Source: Massilia brevitalea (GTDB lineage Bacteria; Pseudomonadota; Gammaproteobacteria; Burkholderiales; Burkholderiaceae_D). From it: a stretch of 64,000 nucleotides of DNA. The DNA lies in assembly GCF_030711405.1 (NCBI RefSeq), contig NZ_JAULSI010000015.1, positions 62,001 through 126,000 of the forward strand, written 5' to 3'. Positions within the stretch are counted from its first letter, which is position 1. Each line of letters begins with the position of its first letter. This document shows positions 27,270 to 38,425 of the stretch, in pieces. Below the pieces are notes generated by a model. It did no database searches. It was given only the letters and a program-made list of their open reading frames with translations, and was not told the DNA's origin. A program made the translations under genes and the position numbers.

Positions 27270-27937
27270 GGGTTTTGCTCCTTGTTCTGCGCTGCAGCGG
27301 CGGCGGCGACATTCGCTTCGTCGATGGCGCGCTGGTTCACCGGCTCCATCTTGACGATGCGCAGGCGGTCGTTACGTTTCACGCGCACGGCGGCGCCCGG
27401 GTCGATGGCCTTGCTGTCCTTGCGCTTGCGCAGGGTCAGGGCGACGGCGGCGATGATCGCCACCAGCAGCACCACGGCGGCAATCTCGAAGCCGTAGATG
27501 TACCTGGTGTAGATCAGCAGACCCAGTTCCTTGGTGCCGCCCAGGTTCAGGGCGGCCGCTTCGGTGCTCAGGCCGACGGTGTTGAAGCCGTTCCACAGCA
27601 CGAGGCCCATTTCCAGCACGATGAAGGCGCCGATGCCGAGGGCCATTGGGAGGTAGCCCCAGAAGCCTTCGCGCATGCGGTTGACGTTAATGTCGAGCAT
27701 CATCACGACGAACAGGAACAGCACCATGACGGCGCCGACATACACCAGCACCAGCACGATGGCGAGGAATTCGGCCTTCAGCAGCAGCCAGATACCGGCG
27801 GCGTTGAAGAAGGCCAGCACCAGGAACAGCGCGGCGTGGACCGGGTTCTTGGAGGTAATGACCAGCAACGAGGACACGACCATGACGGCCGCGAACACGT
27901 AGAACAGGATCGTGGGAAAAATCGTAGTAAGTTCCAT
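27266..27937 (-). CDS. nuoJ: NADH-quinone oxidoreductase subunit J
   Basis: 223 residues with five membrane helices. [20 protein letters not shown] and [19 protein letters not shown] contain the conserved Tyr/Val of helix 3 that shapes the quinone-coupled proton path. A charged cytoplasmic tail (residues about 170-223) is typical of betaproteobacterial NuoJ. Confidence 0.95.
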   Translation of the reverse strand: MELTTIFPTILFYVFAAVMVVSSLLVITSKNPVHAALFLVLAFFNAAGIWLLLKAEFLAIVLVLVYVGAVMVLFLFVVMMLDINVNRMREGFWGYLPMALGIGAFIVLEMGLVLWNGFNTVGLSTEAAALNLGGTKELGLLIYTRYIYGFEIAAVVLLVAIIAAVALTLRKRKDSKAIDPGAAVRVKRNDRLRIVKMEPVNQRAIDEANVAAAAAAQNKEQNP

Positions 27938-27960
27938 GACTGACGGGGACCTTTTTCTTG

Positions 27961-28449
27961 TTAACGGTAAGGCGCGTCAGCCGCGCGTGCCGCAGCGATG
28001 TCGGCTTCGTAACGGTCGCCCACGGCCAGCAGCATCTCTTTGGTGTAGTAGAGATCGCCACGCTTTTCGCCGTGGTATTCCAGCACGTGGGTCTCGACGA
28101 TCGAATCGACCGGGCAGGACTCTTCGCAGAAGCCGCAGAAGATGCACTTGGTCAGGTCGATGTCGTAGCGCGTGGTGCGGCGGGTGCCGTCCTCGCGCTG
28201 CGCCGATTCGATCGTGATGGCCATGGCCGGGCAAACTGCTTCGCACAGTTTGCAGGCGATGCAGCGTTCTTCCCCGTTGGGGTAGCGGCGCAGCGCATGC
28301 AGACCGCGGAAGCGGTTCGACATCGGGGTCTTTTCTTCCGGGTACTGCACGGTGATCTTGCGCGAGAAGGCATACTTGCCGGTCAGCGCCAGACCCTTGA
28401 ACAGTTCGGTCAGCATCAGGCTGCCGAGGATTTCTTTAATTCGGTTCAT
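27961..28449 (-). CDS. nuoI: NADH-quinone oxidoreductase subunit I (two 4Fe-4S clusters)
   Basis: 162 residues. Two ferredoxin motifs, [12 protein letters not shown] and [12 protein letters not shown], bind clusters N6a and N6b that pass electrons to NuoB. The N-terminus [21 protein letters not shown] is typical. 23 bp after comes nuoJ; 14 bp before is the nuoH stop. Confidence 0.96.
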   Translation of the reverse strand: MNRIKEILGSLMLTELFKGLALTGKYAFSRKITVQYPEEKTPMSNRFRGLHALRRYPNGEERCIACKLCEAVCPAMAITIESAQREDGTRRTTRYDIDLTKCIFCGFCEESCPVDSIVETHVLEYHGEKRGDLYYTKEMLLAVGDRYEADIAAARAADAPYR

Positions 28450-28463
28450 GTGAATATGCTCTC

Positions 28464-29549
28464 TTACTTCCAGATATTCCAGGACGTCTGCATGACGCCG
28501 GCGATCAGCACCAGCCAGACCAGGGTCACCGGGATGAACACTTTCCAGCCCAGGCGCATGATCTGGTCATAGCGGTAACGCGGGAAGGTGCCGCGGACCC
28601 AGACCATGGCCGAAACCATCAGGAACATCTTCAGGAACAGCCAGAAGAAGCCGCCGAAGGCGCCGCCGAATTCCAGGAAGCCGAACGGTGCGCTCCAGCC
28701 GCCCAGGAACATGATCGAGGCCAGGGTGCCGATCAGGATCATGTTGGCGTATTCGGCCAGCATGAACATCGCGTAGGACATGCCCGAGTATTCCACCATG
28801 TGGCCGGCCACGATTTCCGATTCGCCTTCGACGACGTCGAACGGGTGGCGGTTACATTCGGCCAGGCCGGAAATGAAATAGATGAAGAACAGCGGCAGCA
28901 GCGGCAGCCAGTTCCACGAGAACAGGTTCAGGCCATGCGACGCGGCCATGCCGACCTGCTGGCTCTGGACGATGTCGGTGAAGTTCAGCGAACCGGTGAC
29001 CATCAGCACGACGACCATCACGAAGCCCATCGGGATTTCGTAGGAAATCATCTGGGCCGAGGCGCGCATGGCGCCCATGAAGGCGTACTTCGAGTTCGAC
29101 GACCAGCCTGCGATGATGATGCCGTAGACTTCGATCGAGGTGATCGCCAGCAGCAGCAGCAAACCGGCGTTCACGTTGGCCAGCGCCGCATCCGGACCGA
29201 AAGGCACGACCGCCCAGGCGGCCAGGGCCGGCATGATGGTCATGATCGGGCCCAGGATGAAGAGCTTGGTGGTCGCCTTGGCAGGAATGACGATTTCCTT
29301 GACCAGCAGCTTGACCGCGTCGGCGATCGGCTGCAGCAGGCCTGCAGGACCCACGCGGTTCGGGCCGAGACGGATGTGGATCCAGCCGATCAGCTTACGT
29401 TCCCACAGGGTCGCATAGGCAACCAGGCCCATCAGCGGCAGCAAGACGCACAGGATCTTGATCAGGGTCCAGAGGACTGGCCAGACCGGCGCGATCGGGC
29501 TGGTAGCGCCGAGCTCGTAAAAACTATCGATAAAACCGGGCGTTGCCAT
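28464..29549 (-). CDS. nuoH: NADH-quinone oxidoreductase subunit H
   Basis: 361 residues, eight or nine membrane helices. [20 protein letters not shown] and [20 protein letters not shown] form the quinone-chamber motifs of NuoH. The ATG at 29549 shares its last base position with the nuoG stop codon. Confidence 0.96.
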   Translation of the reverse strand: MATPGFIDSFYELGATSPIAPVWPVLWTLIKILCVLLPLMGLVAYATLWERKLIGWIHIRLGPNRVGPAGLLQPIADAVKLLVKEIVIPAKATTKLFILGPIMTIMPALAAWAVVPFGPDAALANVNAGLLLLLAITSIEVYGIIIAGWSSNSKYAFMGAMRASAQMISYEIPMGFVMVVVLMVTGSLNFTDIVQSQQVGMAASHGLNLFSWNWLPLLPLFFIYFISGLAECNRHPFDVVEGESEIVAGHMVEYSGMSYAMFMLAEYANMILIGTLASIMFLGGWSAPFGFLEFGGAFGGFFWLFLKMFLMVSAMVWVRGTFPRYRYDQIMRLGWKVFIPVTLVWLVLIAGVMQTSWNIWK

Positions 29550-31885
29550 TACTTGCCCTCCCCTGCTTTTTCAATGTTGATGGTGCCGAACATGGCGCCG
29601 AGGGTGGCGACGGCCGGGTGAGCGGCGGCAACGCGCACGACGTTCGCCGGCAGGCGGGCGTCGATGTCGGCAACCAGGATGGCCGAGCCACTGCCCTGGG
29701 TGACCTTCACCGTGTCGCCGGCTTTTACGCCGAGCTGTTCAGCCAGCTTCGACGGCAGACGGACCAGCGGTGCGTTGGCGTCGGCCGTGCGCAGCAGCGG
29801 TTCCGAACGGCGCGCGATGGCGTCGGCGAAATAGATCGGCACGTCGGTCAGGCGCTGCAGCGAACCGGATTCCTCGGCACGTGCGGCGGCGGTCGGAGCC
29901 AACTTGGCGATGTTGTTCAGCTTGGCCGAGTGATCAAGCACGCCTTTGCCCAGCGCTTCGTCGCGGATCGCTTCGGCGGTATCGTAATCGAAGCCTTGCA
30001 GGCCCAGCAGGTTGCCGATCACGCGCAGCACTTTCCACGCAGGACGGGTTTCGCCCAGCGGCTTGACGGTGCCGTTGAAGCTCTGTGCACGGCCTTCGCA
30101 GTTCACAAAAGTGCCGGCGGTTTCGCTGAACGGCGAGATCGGCAGCAGCACGTCGGCGTAGTCCATGCCGTGCTTGAACGGCGACATGGCGACCACCATC
30201 TCGGCGCCCTTCAGCGCGGCCAGGGCTTGCTGCGGGTTGGCCGCATCGAGTTCCGGTTCCGCGTTAAGCAGCACATAAGCTTTCTTCGGTACGCTGAACA
30301 AATCGGTGTTCGTGGTCGCGCCAACCAGGTGGCCGCCGACCGTGTTCGCCGCTTCGACGAAGTAACCGAATTTCGCGCCCGTTGCATCGGCGATCCACTG
30401 CGCGGCGGCGTGGATCTTCGAGGCTTCAGGATGGTGCAGGACCGAGTTACCCAGCAGCACAGCACCGGCAACGTCGGCGTCGATGGCGACCAGCGAAGCA
30501 GCGATGGCTTTTGCAGCGTCACCGGCTTGCACGTTCTCGAAGCCGGCAGGTGCGGCGGTTTCTTTCGAGGCAGCCACGGCCGACACGATCTCGCTCAGCG
30601 CAGCCAGCCAGTCGGTCGGCGCAGCGATGATCTTGTTCGCGGTAGGAATGAGGTTGTCCTCGTCCGAACCGTGCAGGATAGCCAGCTTGGCGCCGCCCTT
30701 GACTGCCTGGCGCAGGCGGGTCGCGGCCAGCGGGTGGTCCTTGCGCAGGAAGGAACCGATCACGAAGGCGCGCTTCAGGTTCGACAGTTCCGCGATCGGC
30801 ATGCCCAGCCAAGGCGTGACGGCGCCGTCCAGGGCGAAGTCGCTCTGGCGCAGGCGGAAGTCGACGTTGTTCACGTTGAAGCCGCGCATGGCCTTGTTCA
30901 GCAGGTACAGCTCTTCCACGGTCGAGTGGGCGGTGGCAACAGCGGCGATGCTGTCGGCGCCGTGCTCGTGGCGGATGTTACGCAGGCCGTGGGCCACGTA
31001 TTCCAGCGCGGCTTTCCAATTGGTTTCGATCCATTCGCCGCCCTGCTTGATCATCGGGTTGACCAGGCGGTCGGCGTTGTCCAGCGCTTCGTACGAGAAG
31101 CGGTCCTTGTCCGACAGCCAGCACTCGTTGATGTTCTCGTTTTCCAGCGGCAGCACGCGCATGACCTTGCCGCCCTTGACCTGGACAATGAGGTTGGTGC
31201 CGAGCGAGTCGTGGGGAGACACCGACTTGCGGCGCTGCAGTTCCCACGGACGTGCCGAATAACGGAAAGGCTTGCTGGTCAGAGCGCCGACCGGGCACAG
31301 ATCGATCATGTTGCCCGACACTTCAGAGTCGACAGTCTTGCCGACAAAGGTCGTGATTTCCGAGTGCTCGCCGCGGCCCAGCATGCCGAATTCCATGACG
31401 CCGGCCACTTCCTGGCCGAAACGCACGCAACGGGTGCACTGGATGCAGCGCGACATTTCTTCCATCGAGATCAGCGGACCGGCTTCCTTCGGCGTGACGA
31501 CGCGCTTTTCTTCGTTGTAGCGCGATTCGCCCTTGCCGTAGCCGACTGCCAGATCCTGCAGCTGGCATTCGCCGCCCTGGTCGCAGATCGGGCAATCCAG
31601 CGGGTGGTTAATCAGCAGGAATTCCATGACCGACTTCTGCGCGGCCACGGCCTTGTCGCTGTGCGAGCGCACCACCATGCCAGGCGAAACAGGCGTGGCG
31701 CAAGCCGGCATCGGCTTCGGCGCTTTTTCCACTTCGACCAGGCACATGCGGCAGTTCGCTGCGATCGACAATTTCTTGTGATAGCAGAAGTGCGGAATGT
31801 AGGTTCCGAGTTTGTTTGCGGCGTCCATCACCATGGAACCTGGTGCGACTTCGACTTTTTTGCCGTCTAATTCAATTTCAACCAT
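29549..31885 (-). CDS. nuoG: NADH-quinone oxidoreductase subunit G
   Basis: 778 residues. An N-terminal 2Fe-2S domain with CRMCLVEVE, then [14 protein letters not shown] and [10 protein letters not shown] for the 4Fe-4S clusters, and a large molybdopterin-oxidoreductase-fold domain without an obvious cofactor. This is the standard peripheral-arm subunit that relays electrons from NuoF. Confidence 0.95.
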   Translation of the reverse strand: MVEIELDGKKVEVAPGSMVMDAANKLGTYIPHFCYHKKLSIAANCRMCLVEVEKAPKPMPACATPVSPGMVVRSHSDKAVAAQKSVMEFLLINHPLDCPICDQGGECQLQDLAVGYGKGESRYNEEKRVVTPKEAGPLISMEEMSRCIQCTRCVRFGQEVAGVMEFGMLGRGEHSEITTFVGKTVDSEVSGNMIDLCPVGALTSKPFRYSARPWELQRRKSVSPHDSLGTNLIVQVKGGKVMRVLPLENENINECWLSDKDRFSYEALDNADRLVNPMIKQGGEWIETNWKAALEYVAHGLRNIRHEHGADSIAAVATAHSTVEELYLLNKAMRGFNVNNVDFRLRQSDFALDGAVTPWLGMPIAELSNLKRAFVIGSFLRKDHPLAATRLRQAVKGGAKLAILHGSDEDNLIPTANKIIAAPTDWLAALSEIVSAVAASKETAAPAGFENVQAGDAAKAIAASLVAIDADVAGAVLLGNSVLHHPEASKIHAAAQWIADATGAKFGYFVEAANTVGGHLVGATTNTDLFSVPKKAYVLLNAEPELDAANPQQALAALKGAEMVVAMSPFKHGMDYADVLLPISPFSETAGTFVNCEGRAQSFNGTVKPLGETRPAWKVLRVIGNLLGLQGFDYDTAEAIRDEALGKGVLDHSAKLNNIAKLAPTAAARAEESGSLQRLTDVPIYFADAIARRSEPLLRTADANAPLVRLPSKLAEQLGVKAGDTVKVTQGSGSAILVADIDARLPANVVRVAAAHPAVATLGAMFGTINIEKAGEGK

Positions 31886-31906
31886 TTGATCGTTACCTGA
31901 CCTGGC

Positions 31907-33202
31907 TTAAAGGTACTCGGGCACGCAGCATTGCTTGTGCTCGATGTGATGAATGAATTCCTCACGGAAGTTCTTGATCATGGCTTCCACCGGCATGGCT
32001 GCCGCTTCGCCCAGGGCGCAAATCGTGCGGCCCTTGATGTTGAACGCCACGTTGTTCAGGAGCTCGATGTCTTCCGGACGGCCCTGGCCGTGCTCGATAC
32101 GGTGCACCATGCGGTACAGCCAGCCGGTGCCTTCGCGGCAAGGCGTGCACTGGCCGCAGGACTCTTCGTAGTAGAAGTACGACAGGCGCAGCAGCGACTT
32201 GACCATGCAGCGCGTTTCGTCCATGACGATGACCGCGCCCGAACCCAGCATCGAACCGGCTTTCGCGATCGAGTCGTAGTCCATGTTCGTTTCCATCATG
32301 ACTTCGCCGCGGATCACGGGAGCCGAGGAACCGCCAGGAATCACGGCCTTGATCTTCTTGCCGCCGCGCATACCGCCGGCCAGTTCGAGCAGGGTCGCGA
32401 ACGGCGTGCCCAGCGGAATCTCGTAGTTGCCCGGACGCTCGACGTCGCCCGAGATCGAGAAGATCTTGGTGCCGCCGTTGTTCGGCTTGCCCATGCCCAT
32501 GTAGGCTTCCGGACCGACGTTGAAGATGAACGGCACCGCGGCAAAGGTCTCGGTGTTGTTGATCGTGGTCGGCTTGCCGTACAGGCCAAACGAGGCCGGG
32601 AACGGCGGCTTGAAGCGCGGCTGGCCCTTCTTGCCTTCCAGCGACTCGAGCAGCGCGGTTTCTTCGCCGCAGATGTAGGCGCCGTAGCCGTGGGCTGCGT
32701 GCAGCTGGAAGTTGAACGTGCTGCCCATGATGCCATCACCGAGGAAACCGGCGGCGCGCGCTTCTTCCAGCGCTTCTTCGAAGCGCAGGTATTCCTGGAA
32801 GATCTCGCCGTGGATGTAGTTGTAGCCCACGGTGATGCCCATCGCGTAGGCGCCGATGGCCATGCCTTCGATCAGCGCGTGCGGGTTGTAGCGGATGATG
32901 TCGCGGTCCTTGAACGTACCCGGCTCGCCTTCGTCGGTATTGCAGACGAGGTATTTCTGGCCAGGGAACTGGCGCGGCATGAAGCTCCACTTCAGGCCGG
33001 TCGGGAAACCGGCGCCGCCGCGGCCGCGCAGGCCGGATGCCTTCAGGTCGGCGATCACCTGTTCCTGCGTGATGCCGCCTTCGAGGATCTTGCGCAGGGC
33101 CGAATAGCCGCCGCGCTTGACGTAGTCTTCCAGGTGCCAGTTCTCGCCGTCCAGGTCCTTCAGGATCAGCGGGTTGATGTGACGGTCGTGCAGGCTGGTC
33201 AT
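31907..33202 (-). CDS. nuoF: NADH-quinone oxidoreductase subunit F (NADH and FMN binding)
   Basis: 431 residues. [20 protein letters not shown] is the NADH/FMN loop, and [15 protein letters not shown] with a later Cys (TICALG) binds cluster N3. It oxidises NADH and reduces FMN. Overlaps the nuoE stop by 4 bp. Confidence 0.97.
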   Translation of the reverse strand: MTSLHDRHINPLILKDLDGENWHLEDYVKRGGYSALRKILEGGITQEQVIADLKASGLRGRGGAGFPTGLKWSFMPRQFPGQKYLVCNTDEGEPGTFKDRDIIRYNPHALIEGMAIGAYAMGITVGYNYIHGEIFQEYLRFEEALEEARAAGFLGDGIMGSTFNFQLHAAHGYGAYICGEETALLESLEGKKGQPRFKPPFPASFGLYGKPTTINNTETFAAVPFIFNVGPEAYMGMGKPNNGGTKIFSISGDVERPGNYEIPLGTPFATLLELAGGMRGGKKIKAVIPGGSSAPVIRGEVMMETNMDYDSIAKAGSMLGSGAVIVMDETRCMVKSLLRLSYFYYEESCGQCTPCREGTGWLYRMVHRIEHGQGRPEDIELLNNVAFNIKGRTICALGEAAAMPVEAMIKNFREEFIHHIEHKQCCVPEYL

Positions 33203-33687
33203 CGCTTCTGTTCCTTCAGTTCATCCACCAGGGCGTCGATCTTGTCGTTGCTCATGAACGAGCACATGCGGTGGTTATTCACCAGCATCACCGGCGCGTC
33301 GCCGCAGGCGCCCATGCACTCGCCTTCGAGCAGGGTGAACTGGCCGTCGTCGGTGGTGCTGCGGAAATCGACGCCCAGCTTTTGCTTCAGGTGGTGAGCC
33401 GCGCGTTCGCCGCCCGACAGGGCGCACGGCAGGTTGGTGCACACGGTGATCTTGTGCGTGCCGACCGGGCGCGTGTTGTACATGTTGTAGAAGGTCGCGA
33501 CTTCTTGCACGGCAATTGCCGGCATGCCGATGTAGTCGGCGATTTCCTGCATGGTTTCTGGCGACAGCCAACCCAGTTCGACCTGGGCATGGGCCAGCGC
33601 GGCCATCACGGCCGATTGACGCTGGTCGGCCGGGTACTTGCCCAGCTCGCGGTCGATCTTTTTATAGCACTGCTCGGATAACAACAT
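33199..33687 (-). CDS. nuoE: NADH-quinone oxidoreductase subunit E
   Basis: 162 residues. [11 protein letters not shown] and [11 protein letters not shown] provide the four cysteines for the 2Fe-2S cluster N1a in a thioredoxin-like fold. It partners NuoF. Thirty-five bp lie between the nuoD stop and its start. Confidence 0.96.
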   Translation of the reverse strand: MLLSEQCYKKIDRELGKYPADQRQSAVMAALAHAQVELGWLSPETMQEIADYIGMPAIAVQEVATFYNMYNTRPVGTHKITVCTNLPCALSGGERAAHHLKQKLGVDFRSTTDDGQFTLLEGECMGACGDAPVMLVNNHRMCSFMSNDKIDALVDELKEQKR

Positions 33688-33722
33688 AATATTTTTTCCT
33701 TCGGACTTATCGGACGCGCGCG

Positions 33723-34976
33723 TTACCGGTCAATAGAGCCGAAAACGATGTCTTGGGTACCGATGATCGTGACGGCGTCGGCAATCATGTGGCCGCGCGC
33801 CATCTCGTCCAGGCTCTGCAGGTGGGCATAGTCGGGCGTACGGATCTTCAGGCGGTAAGGCTTGTTGGCGCCGTCCGACACGATGTAGATGCCGAACTCG
33901 CCCTTCGGGTGCTCGACCGCGGCATAGGCCTCGCCCGGCGGGACGTGGAAGCCTTCGGTGAACAGCTTGAAGTGGTGGATCAGGGACTCCATGTTCGACT
34001 TCATTTCTTCGCGCGCAGGCGGGACCACCTTGTGGTTGTCGACCATGACCGGACCCGGATTCACGCGCAGCCAGTTGATGCACTGCTTGATGAGGCGGTT
34101 CGACTGGCGCATTTCTTCCACGCGCACCAGGTAGCGGTCGTAGGAGTCGCCGTTGGTGCCGACCGGAATGTCGAATTCGAGCTTGTCGTAGACGGCGTAC
34201 GGCTGGGTCTTGCGCAGGTCCCAGGCGATGCCCGAGCCGCGCAGCATGGCGCCGGTGAAGCCCATGGCTTTCGCCGCTTCCGGCGACACCACGCCGATGC
34301 CGACCGTACGCTGCTTCCAGATACGGTTATCGGTCAGCAGGGTCTCGTATTCGTCGACGTAACCGTCGAAGCGCTTGGTAAAGGCCTCGATGAAGTCGAG
34401 CACCGAACCCTGGCGGTCTTCGTTCAGCTGGGCGATCGCCTTCTTGCTGCGGATAATCGACTCGCGGTGCTGCGGCATGGTGTCCGGCAGATCGCGGTAC
34501 ACGCCGCCCGGGCGGTAGTAGGCCGCGTGCATGCGCGCGCCCGACACCGCCTCGTAGACGTCGAACAGATCTTCGCGGTCGCGGAAAGCGTACAGGAAGG
34601 GGCCCATGGCGCCGATGTCGAGCGCGTGCGCGCCGAGCCACATCAGGTGGTTCAGCAGGCGGGTAATTTCGTCGAACATCACGCGGATGTACTGGGCGCG
34701 GACCGGCGCTTCGATGCCGAGCAGCTTTTCGACTGCCAGCACGTAGCCGTGTTCGTTGCACATCATCGACACGTAGTCGAGGCGGTCCATGTACGGCACC
34801 GACTGCAGGTAGGTGCGGGTTTCCGCCAGCTTCTCGGTGCCGCGGTGCAGCAGGCCGATGTGCGGGTCGGCGCGCTGGATCACTTCGCCGTCCAGCTCCA
34901 GCACGAGACGCAGCACGCCGTGCGCTGCCGGGTGCTGCGGACCAAAGTTCAGGGTGTAGTTCTTAAGCTCAGCCAT
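33723..34976 (-). CDS. nuoD: NADH-quinone oxidoreductase subunit D
   Basis: 417 residues. [20 protein letters not shown] carries the quinone-site His motif, followed by [14 protein letters not shown] and a C-terminal DIVFGSIDR. It forms the quinone-binding site with NuoB. The protein is not fused to NuoC, as expected for this group. Its ATG overlaps the nuoC stop by one base. Confidence 0.97.
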   Translation of the reverse strand: MAELKNYTLNFGPQHPAAHGVLRLVLELDGEVIQRADPHIGLLHRGTEKLAETRTYLQSVPYMDRLDYVSMMCNEHGYVLAVEKLLGIEAPVRAQYIRVMFDEITRLLNHLMWLGAHALDIGAMGPFLYAFRDREDLFDVYEAVSGARMHAAYYRPGGVYRDLPDTMPQHRESIIRSKKAIAQLNEDRQGSVLDFIEAFTKRFDGYVDEYETLLTDNRIWKQRTVGIGVVSPEAAKAMGFTGAMLRGSGIAWDLRKTQPYAVYDKLEFDIPVGTNGDSYDRYLVRVEEMRQSNRLIKQCINWLRVNPGPVMVDNHKVVPPAREEMKSNMESLIHHFKLFTEGFHVPPGEAYAAVEHPKGEFGIYIVSDGANKPYRLKIRTPDYAHLQSLDEMARGHMIADAVTIIGTQDIVFGSIDR

Positions 34977-35569
34977 TATTTCATCCCGTAGGTTTCTTCG
35001 CGGATCACGCGCGGGATGTTCTCACGCGGCTCGATCGTCACGGGTTGGTAGATCACGCGCTTCTGCTCGGGGTCGTAGCGCATTTCGACGTAGCCCGAGA
35101 TCGGGAAGTCTTTGCGGAACGGGTGGCCGATGAAGCCATAGTCGGTCAGGATGCGGCGCAAATCGCCGTGACCGTCGAACAGGATGCCATACATGTCAAA
35201 CGCTTCGCGCTCGTACCAGTTGGCGCCGCGCCAGATGCTTGTTACCGATTCGACCAGCGGCATGTCGTCGTCCGGGCAGAACACGCGCACGCGCACGCGC
35301 CAGTTATGCTCGATCGACAGCAGGTGCGAGGTGACCGCGAAACGCAGGCCATCCCAGGCGCCTTCGCCGTATTCGGAATAGTCGACGCCGCACAGGTCGA
35401 TCAGCTCTTCGAATCGGAGCGACGGATCGTCGCGCAGGGCCTGCATCGAACGCAGGTAGTCGGCGGCCTTGACCACCACGGTCACTTCGCCGAGCGCCGC
35501 GGAAATGGCGGCGCCCTCGCCCAGTGCTTTTTCCAGGGCGAGTTGGAGGACTTCGAGTTTTGTCGTCAT
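34976..35569 (-). CDS. nuoC: NADH-quinone oxidoreductase subunit C
   Basis: 197 residues. [20 protein letters not shown] with [17 protein letters not shown] is the 30-kDa subunit signature. Connects NuoD to the peripheral arm. Located 16 bp downstream of nuoB. Confidence 0.96.
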   Translation of the reverse strand: MTTKLEVLQLALEKALGEGAAISAALGEVTVVVKAADYLRSMQALRDDPSLRFEELIDLCGVDYSEYGEGAWDGLRFAVTSHLLSIEHNWRVRVRVFCPDDDMPLVESVTSIWRGANWYEREAFDMYGILFDGHGDLRRILTDYGFIGHPFRKDFPISGYVEMRYDPEQKRVIYQPVTIEPRENIPRVIREETYGMK

Positions 35570-35585
35570 GGTGAATCCGGCTGGT

Positions 35586-36062
35586 TTAACGCGCGATGGT
35601 GTTGGTGCGCTTGATCTTGTTCTGCAGCTGCATGATGCCGTACAGCAGGGCTTCAGCCGTCGGCGGGCAGCCCGGAACGTAGACGTCGACCGGCACGATG
35701 CGGTCGCAGCCGCGCACCACCGAGTACGAGTAGTGGTAGTAGCCGCCGCCGTTGGCGCAGGAGCCCATCGAGATCACCCAGCGCGGCTCGGCCATCTGGT
35801 CATAGACCTTGCGCAGCGCCGGCGCCATCTTGTTGCACAGGGTGCCGGCCACGATCATCACGTCGGACTGACGCGGCGACGGACGGAACACGATGCCGAA
35901 GCGGTCGAGGTCGTAGCGGGCCGCGCCCACGTGCATCATCTCGACCGCGCAGCAGGCCAGGCCGAACGTCATCGGGAACATCGATCCCGTGCGCGCCCAG
36001 TTGATCAGCTTATCGGCTGTGGTGGTAATGAAACCTTCGTTTAATACGCCTTCAATAGCCAT
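35586..36062 (-). CDS. nuoB: NADH-quinone oxidoreductase subunit B (cluster N2)
   Basis: 158 residues. The adjacent cysteines in [11 protein letters not shown] plus [14 protein letters not shown] and VPGCPP bind the terminal cluster N2, which reduces quinone. Three bp after nuoA. Confidence 0.97.
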   Translation of the reverse strand: MAIEGVLNEGFITTTADKLINWARTGSMFPMTFGLACCAVEMMHVGAARYDLDRFGIVFRPSPRQSDVMIVAGTLCNKMAPALRKVYDQMAEPRWVISMGSCANGGGYYHYSYSVVRGCDRIVPVDVYVPGCPPTAEALLYGIMQLQNKIKRTNTIAR

Positions 36063-36065
36063 GGC

Positions 36066-36425
36066 TTATTCCCAATCAAGGGCACCTTTCTTCCAGATGT
36101 ACCAGAAACCGACCACGAATTCGGCGATGAACACCATCATCGTGATGAAACCGGTCCAACCCAGCTCGCGCATCGAGACGCCCCATGGGAAGAAGAATGC
36201 CGTTTCCAGATCAAACAAAATAAACAGGATCGCCACCAGGTAGTAGCGAACGTCGAACTTCATGCGTGCGTCTTCAAAGGCTTCGAAGCCGCATTCGTAT
36301 GGGGAGAGTTTGGCCGCGTCAGGGCGGTTCGGTCCGAGCAGATAGCCCAGCACCTGGGGAGCGACGCCAACGCCGATACCGACCAGGATGAAGAGAAGAA
36401 CGGGGAAGTAATTTTCGAGGTTCAC
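36066..36425 (-). CDS. nuoA: NADH-quinone oxidoreductase subunit A
   Basis: 119 residues starting at the GTG at 36425 (reading [11 protein letters not shown]), which matches the family N-terminus; the in-frame ATG at 36512 adds 29 unrelated residues reaching into the leader. Three membrane helices, with [20 protein letters not shown] as the conserved loop. First gene of the complex I operon. No convincing sigma-70 promoter was found in the leader between the tRNA terminator and the GTG. Confidence 0.94.
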   Translation of the reverse strand: MNLENYFPVLLFILVGIGVGVAPQVLGYLLGPNRPDAAKLSPYECGFEAFEDARMKFDVRYYLVAILFILFDLETAFFFPWGVSMRELGWTGFITMMVFIAEFVVGFWYIWKKGALDWE

Positions 36426-36536
36426 GATGGAGCCTAATTTGAACGATCGGTTAATGAAACCACTGCATGCCTGCAGCGCCGTATCGCGCAATCCTGGCTT
36501 CGTACCTGCCACCAGGACCGTACGACTGATCCTCGT

Positions 36537-36590
36537 AAAAAAGCCAGCTCAGGCTGGAGAGCGGTTGCTCATCGCCCTTGCTGGCTTTCT
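36537..36590 (-). terminator. Terminator-like hairpin downstream of tRNA-Leu
   Basis: AAAGCCAGC at 36540-36548 pairs with GCTGGCTTT at 36580-36588, with a 31-base loop that can itself fold. On the minus strand the 3' arm runs into TTTTTT. It separates tRNA-Leu from nuoA. The long loop makes it less certain, and the + strand also has a T-rich tail, so it could work both ways. Confidence 0.6.
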
Positions 36591-36599
36591 TTTATATCT

Positions 36600-36684
36600 T
36601 GGTGCCGACGGCGAGACTCGAACTCGCACAGCTTGCGCCACTACCCCCTCAAGATAGCGTGTCTACCAATTTCACCACGTCGGC
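36600..36684 (-). tRNA. tRNA-Leu, anticodon GAG
   Basis: 85 nt including an encoded CCA. The acceptor stem GCCGACG/CGTCGGC pairs perfectly. The D-loop has AAATTGGTAGAC, the anticodon arm CTATC-TTGAGGG-GGTAG gives GAG, a long variable arm identifies a class II tRNA, and the T-arm reads GAGTTCGAGTCTC. Located between secG and nuoA. Confidence 0.97.
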
Positions 36685-36695
36685 TGGAGACCAGT

Positions 36696-36725
36696 ATTAT
36701 ACCCTGCCTTAACACCTTCTTTCAA
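36696..36725 (-). promoter_or_regulatory. tRNA-Leu promoter
   Basis: On the minus strand TTGAAA (36725-36720) is followed after 18 bp by TATAAT (36701-36696), 11 bp before the 5' end of the tRNA. Good sigma-70 match. Confidence 0.75.
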
Positions 36726-36872
36726 TGCACAAATTGAGGTGTCTCAAGGAAAAGTAAGCTTTTTCTCAAACTTTCTTTTAGCTCATGCCGAAGCGTGATG
36801 CTGACAGAGTTGAGAAACCGGTGGCGCACCACTTGCGCACCACCTGCATACTGGGGAACTACTAACAACGCT

Positions 36873-37364
36873 TTACTGCTGGGTCGCCGGCACAGCTGGT
36901 GCGGTCGTGGCTGGAGCCGCTGGCGCCGGCGCCGCTGGAGCGGTGGTCGCCGGCGCGGTGGCTGCAGGCGCAGCAGGCACGTCCGCCGCCGGAGCCGTCG
37001 GCACGCCGGCGGTCGGGGCCGGCGCATCGGCCGGGGCGGTGGTTGCCGGCACGTTGGCGCCTGCACCTGCCGGCACGGTGGTCTGGCCGGCACGTTCCAT
37101 CACGCCGCCGCCGGTGGCAACGGTGCGGTTGTTGCTCATCGAAGCCAGGCCCAGGGTCGAGGCAAAGAAGACCGCGGCGGCAACGGCCGTCGACTTCGAC
37201 AGGAAGTTCGACGAACCGCTGGCGCCGAACAGGCTGCCCGAGGCGCCCGAACCGAAGGCCGCGCCCATGTCGGCGCCCTTACCGTGCTGCAGCAGCACCA
37301 GGCCGATGATGACCAGGGCAGAAATCACCTGCACGACAACTACGAGATTGAACAACACGTTCAT
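36873..37364 (-). CDS. secG: Preprotein translocase subunit SecG with long Ala/Pro/Thr-rich tail
   Basis: 163 residues. The first 75 residues are normal SecG: two membrane helices and QHGKGADMGAAFGSGASGS, then SNFLSK. After residue 85 a tail made almost only of Ala, Pro, Thr and Val extends the protein by about 75 residues beyond the usual 75-110. SecG assists SecYE in protein export. It lies between tpiA and tRNA-Leu, its standard place in Burkholderiales. Confidence 0.94.
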   Translation of the reverse strand: MNVLFNLVVVVQVISALVIIGLVLLQHGKGADMGAAFGSGASGSLFGASGSSNFLSKSTAVAAAVFFASTLGLASMSNNRTVATGGGVMERAGQTTVPAGAGANVPATTAPADAPAPTAGVPTAPAADVPAAPAATAPATTAPAAPAPAAPATTAPAVPATQQ

Positions 37365-37422
37365 TACAGTTCCATTCCAAGTTTAACTACGTTGCAAATT
37401 CTATTCAGGCAGCTCAGGCGGC

Positions 37423-38172
37423 TCAGGCGGCAGCGTCGATGATCGCCAGGAAGTCGGCCGCCTTCAGGGCCGCACCGCCGATCAGGCCGCCGTCGATGTC
37501 GGCCTGCGCCATCAGTTCGACCGCATTTTCCGGCTTCATGCTGCCGCCGTACAGGATGGCGACGCATTCGGCTGCTTCAGCGTTGCGTTCATGCAATTGC
37601 GCGCGCAGCTGGGCATGAACTTCCTGCGCCATCTCCGGCGTCGCCGTCTTGCCGGTGCCGATGGCCCACACGGGTTCGTAGGCGACCACGATACGCGCAA
37701 GACCGTCGGCGTCAAGCACGTCCAGCACGGCAGACAATTGTTGGGTGACGATAACATTTGTTTGACCGGCTTCGCGCTGCGCCAGGGTTTCACCCACGCA
37801 GACGATCGGGGTCAGGCCCGCGTTCAGCGCGGCCAGCGCCTTTTGCGCTACGGTCTCGTTCGTCTCGCCATGGTAGGCGCGGCGTTCCGAGTGGCCGACG
37901 ATCGCGTACTGGCAACCGAGGTCGACCAGCATCGAGGCGGCGACCTCTCCGGTGTAGGCGCCGCTCACATGCTGCGACACGTCCTGCGCGCCCCAGGCCA
38001 GCGGGCTGCCGGTGAGCGTGTCGACGCATTGCTGCAAATAGGGAGCGGGAACGCAGACGGCGCAGGTGGCCTTTGCATTGCCCAGTCCGGCAACAATACC
38101 GGCCAGCAGCGACGCATTGGCCGCGCGGCTGCCGTTCATCTTCCAGTTACCTACGACGAGTTTGGGACGCAT
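37423..38172 (-). CDS. tpiA: Triosephosphate isomerase
   Basis: 249 residues. N-terminal [10 protein letters not shown] has the catalytic Asn and Lys, IVGHSERR the electrophile His, [14 protein letters not shown] the catalytic Glu, and [10 protein letters not shown] the phosphate loop. Interconverts dihydroxyacetone phosphate and glyceraldehyde 3-phosphate in the cytoplasm. Fifty-eight bp upstream of secG. Confidence 0.97.
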   Translation of the reverse strand: MRPKLVVGNWKMNGSRAANASLLAGIVAGLGNAKATCAVCVPAPYLQQCVDTLTGSPLAWGAQDVSQHVSGAYTGEVAASMLVDLGCQYAIVGHSERRAYHGETNETVAQKALAALNAGLTPIVCVGETLAQREAGQTNVIVTQQLSAVLDVLDADGLARIVVAYEPVWAIGTGKTATPEMAQEVHAQLRAQLHERNAEAAECVAILYGGSMKPENAVELMAQADIDGGLIGGAALKAADFLAIIDAAA

Positions 38173-38298
38173 AAAACCCCACAGTCAAATAACCCGCTAT
38201 TCTAGCCGCCGTTCTGGGGGTGGTCAAACAATGGCTGAGCGGGTGTGTTAAAAGCGTGGCAAGCATTTGTTCGTACAGATGCGCTTGATCGGGCTGGA

Positions 38299-38395
38299 CG
38301 CGTGGGCACAAGTGCCCACCCTACGCACGCAACGGCCACTGGCTTCGAATACGTAGGGTGGGCCGGGCCGCGCTAGGCACTCGTGCCCACGCGGT
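38299..38395. repeat. Inverted pair of GTGGGCAC palindromic repeats, right arm with 15-bp insert
   Basis: The left arm (38299-38325) is the plain palindrome GTGGGCACAAGTGCCCAC. The right arm (38352-38395) is the same palindrome split by the 15-bp block GGCCGGGCCGCGCTA. The spacer is 26 bp. It fills most of the gap between the qor-like gene and tpiA; no other feature is seen. Confidence 0.75.
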
Positions 38396-38425
38396 TTCAC
38401 CGGTCGATCATCGGCGCCCCATGCC

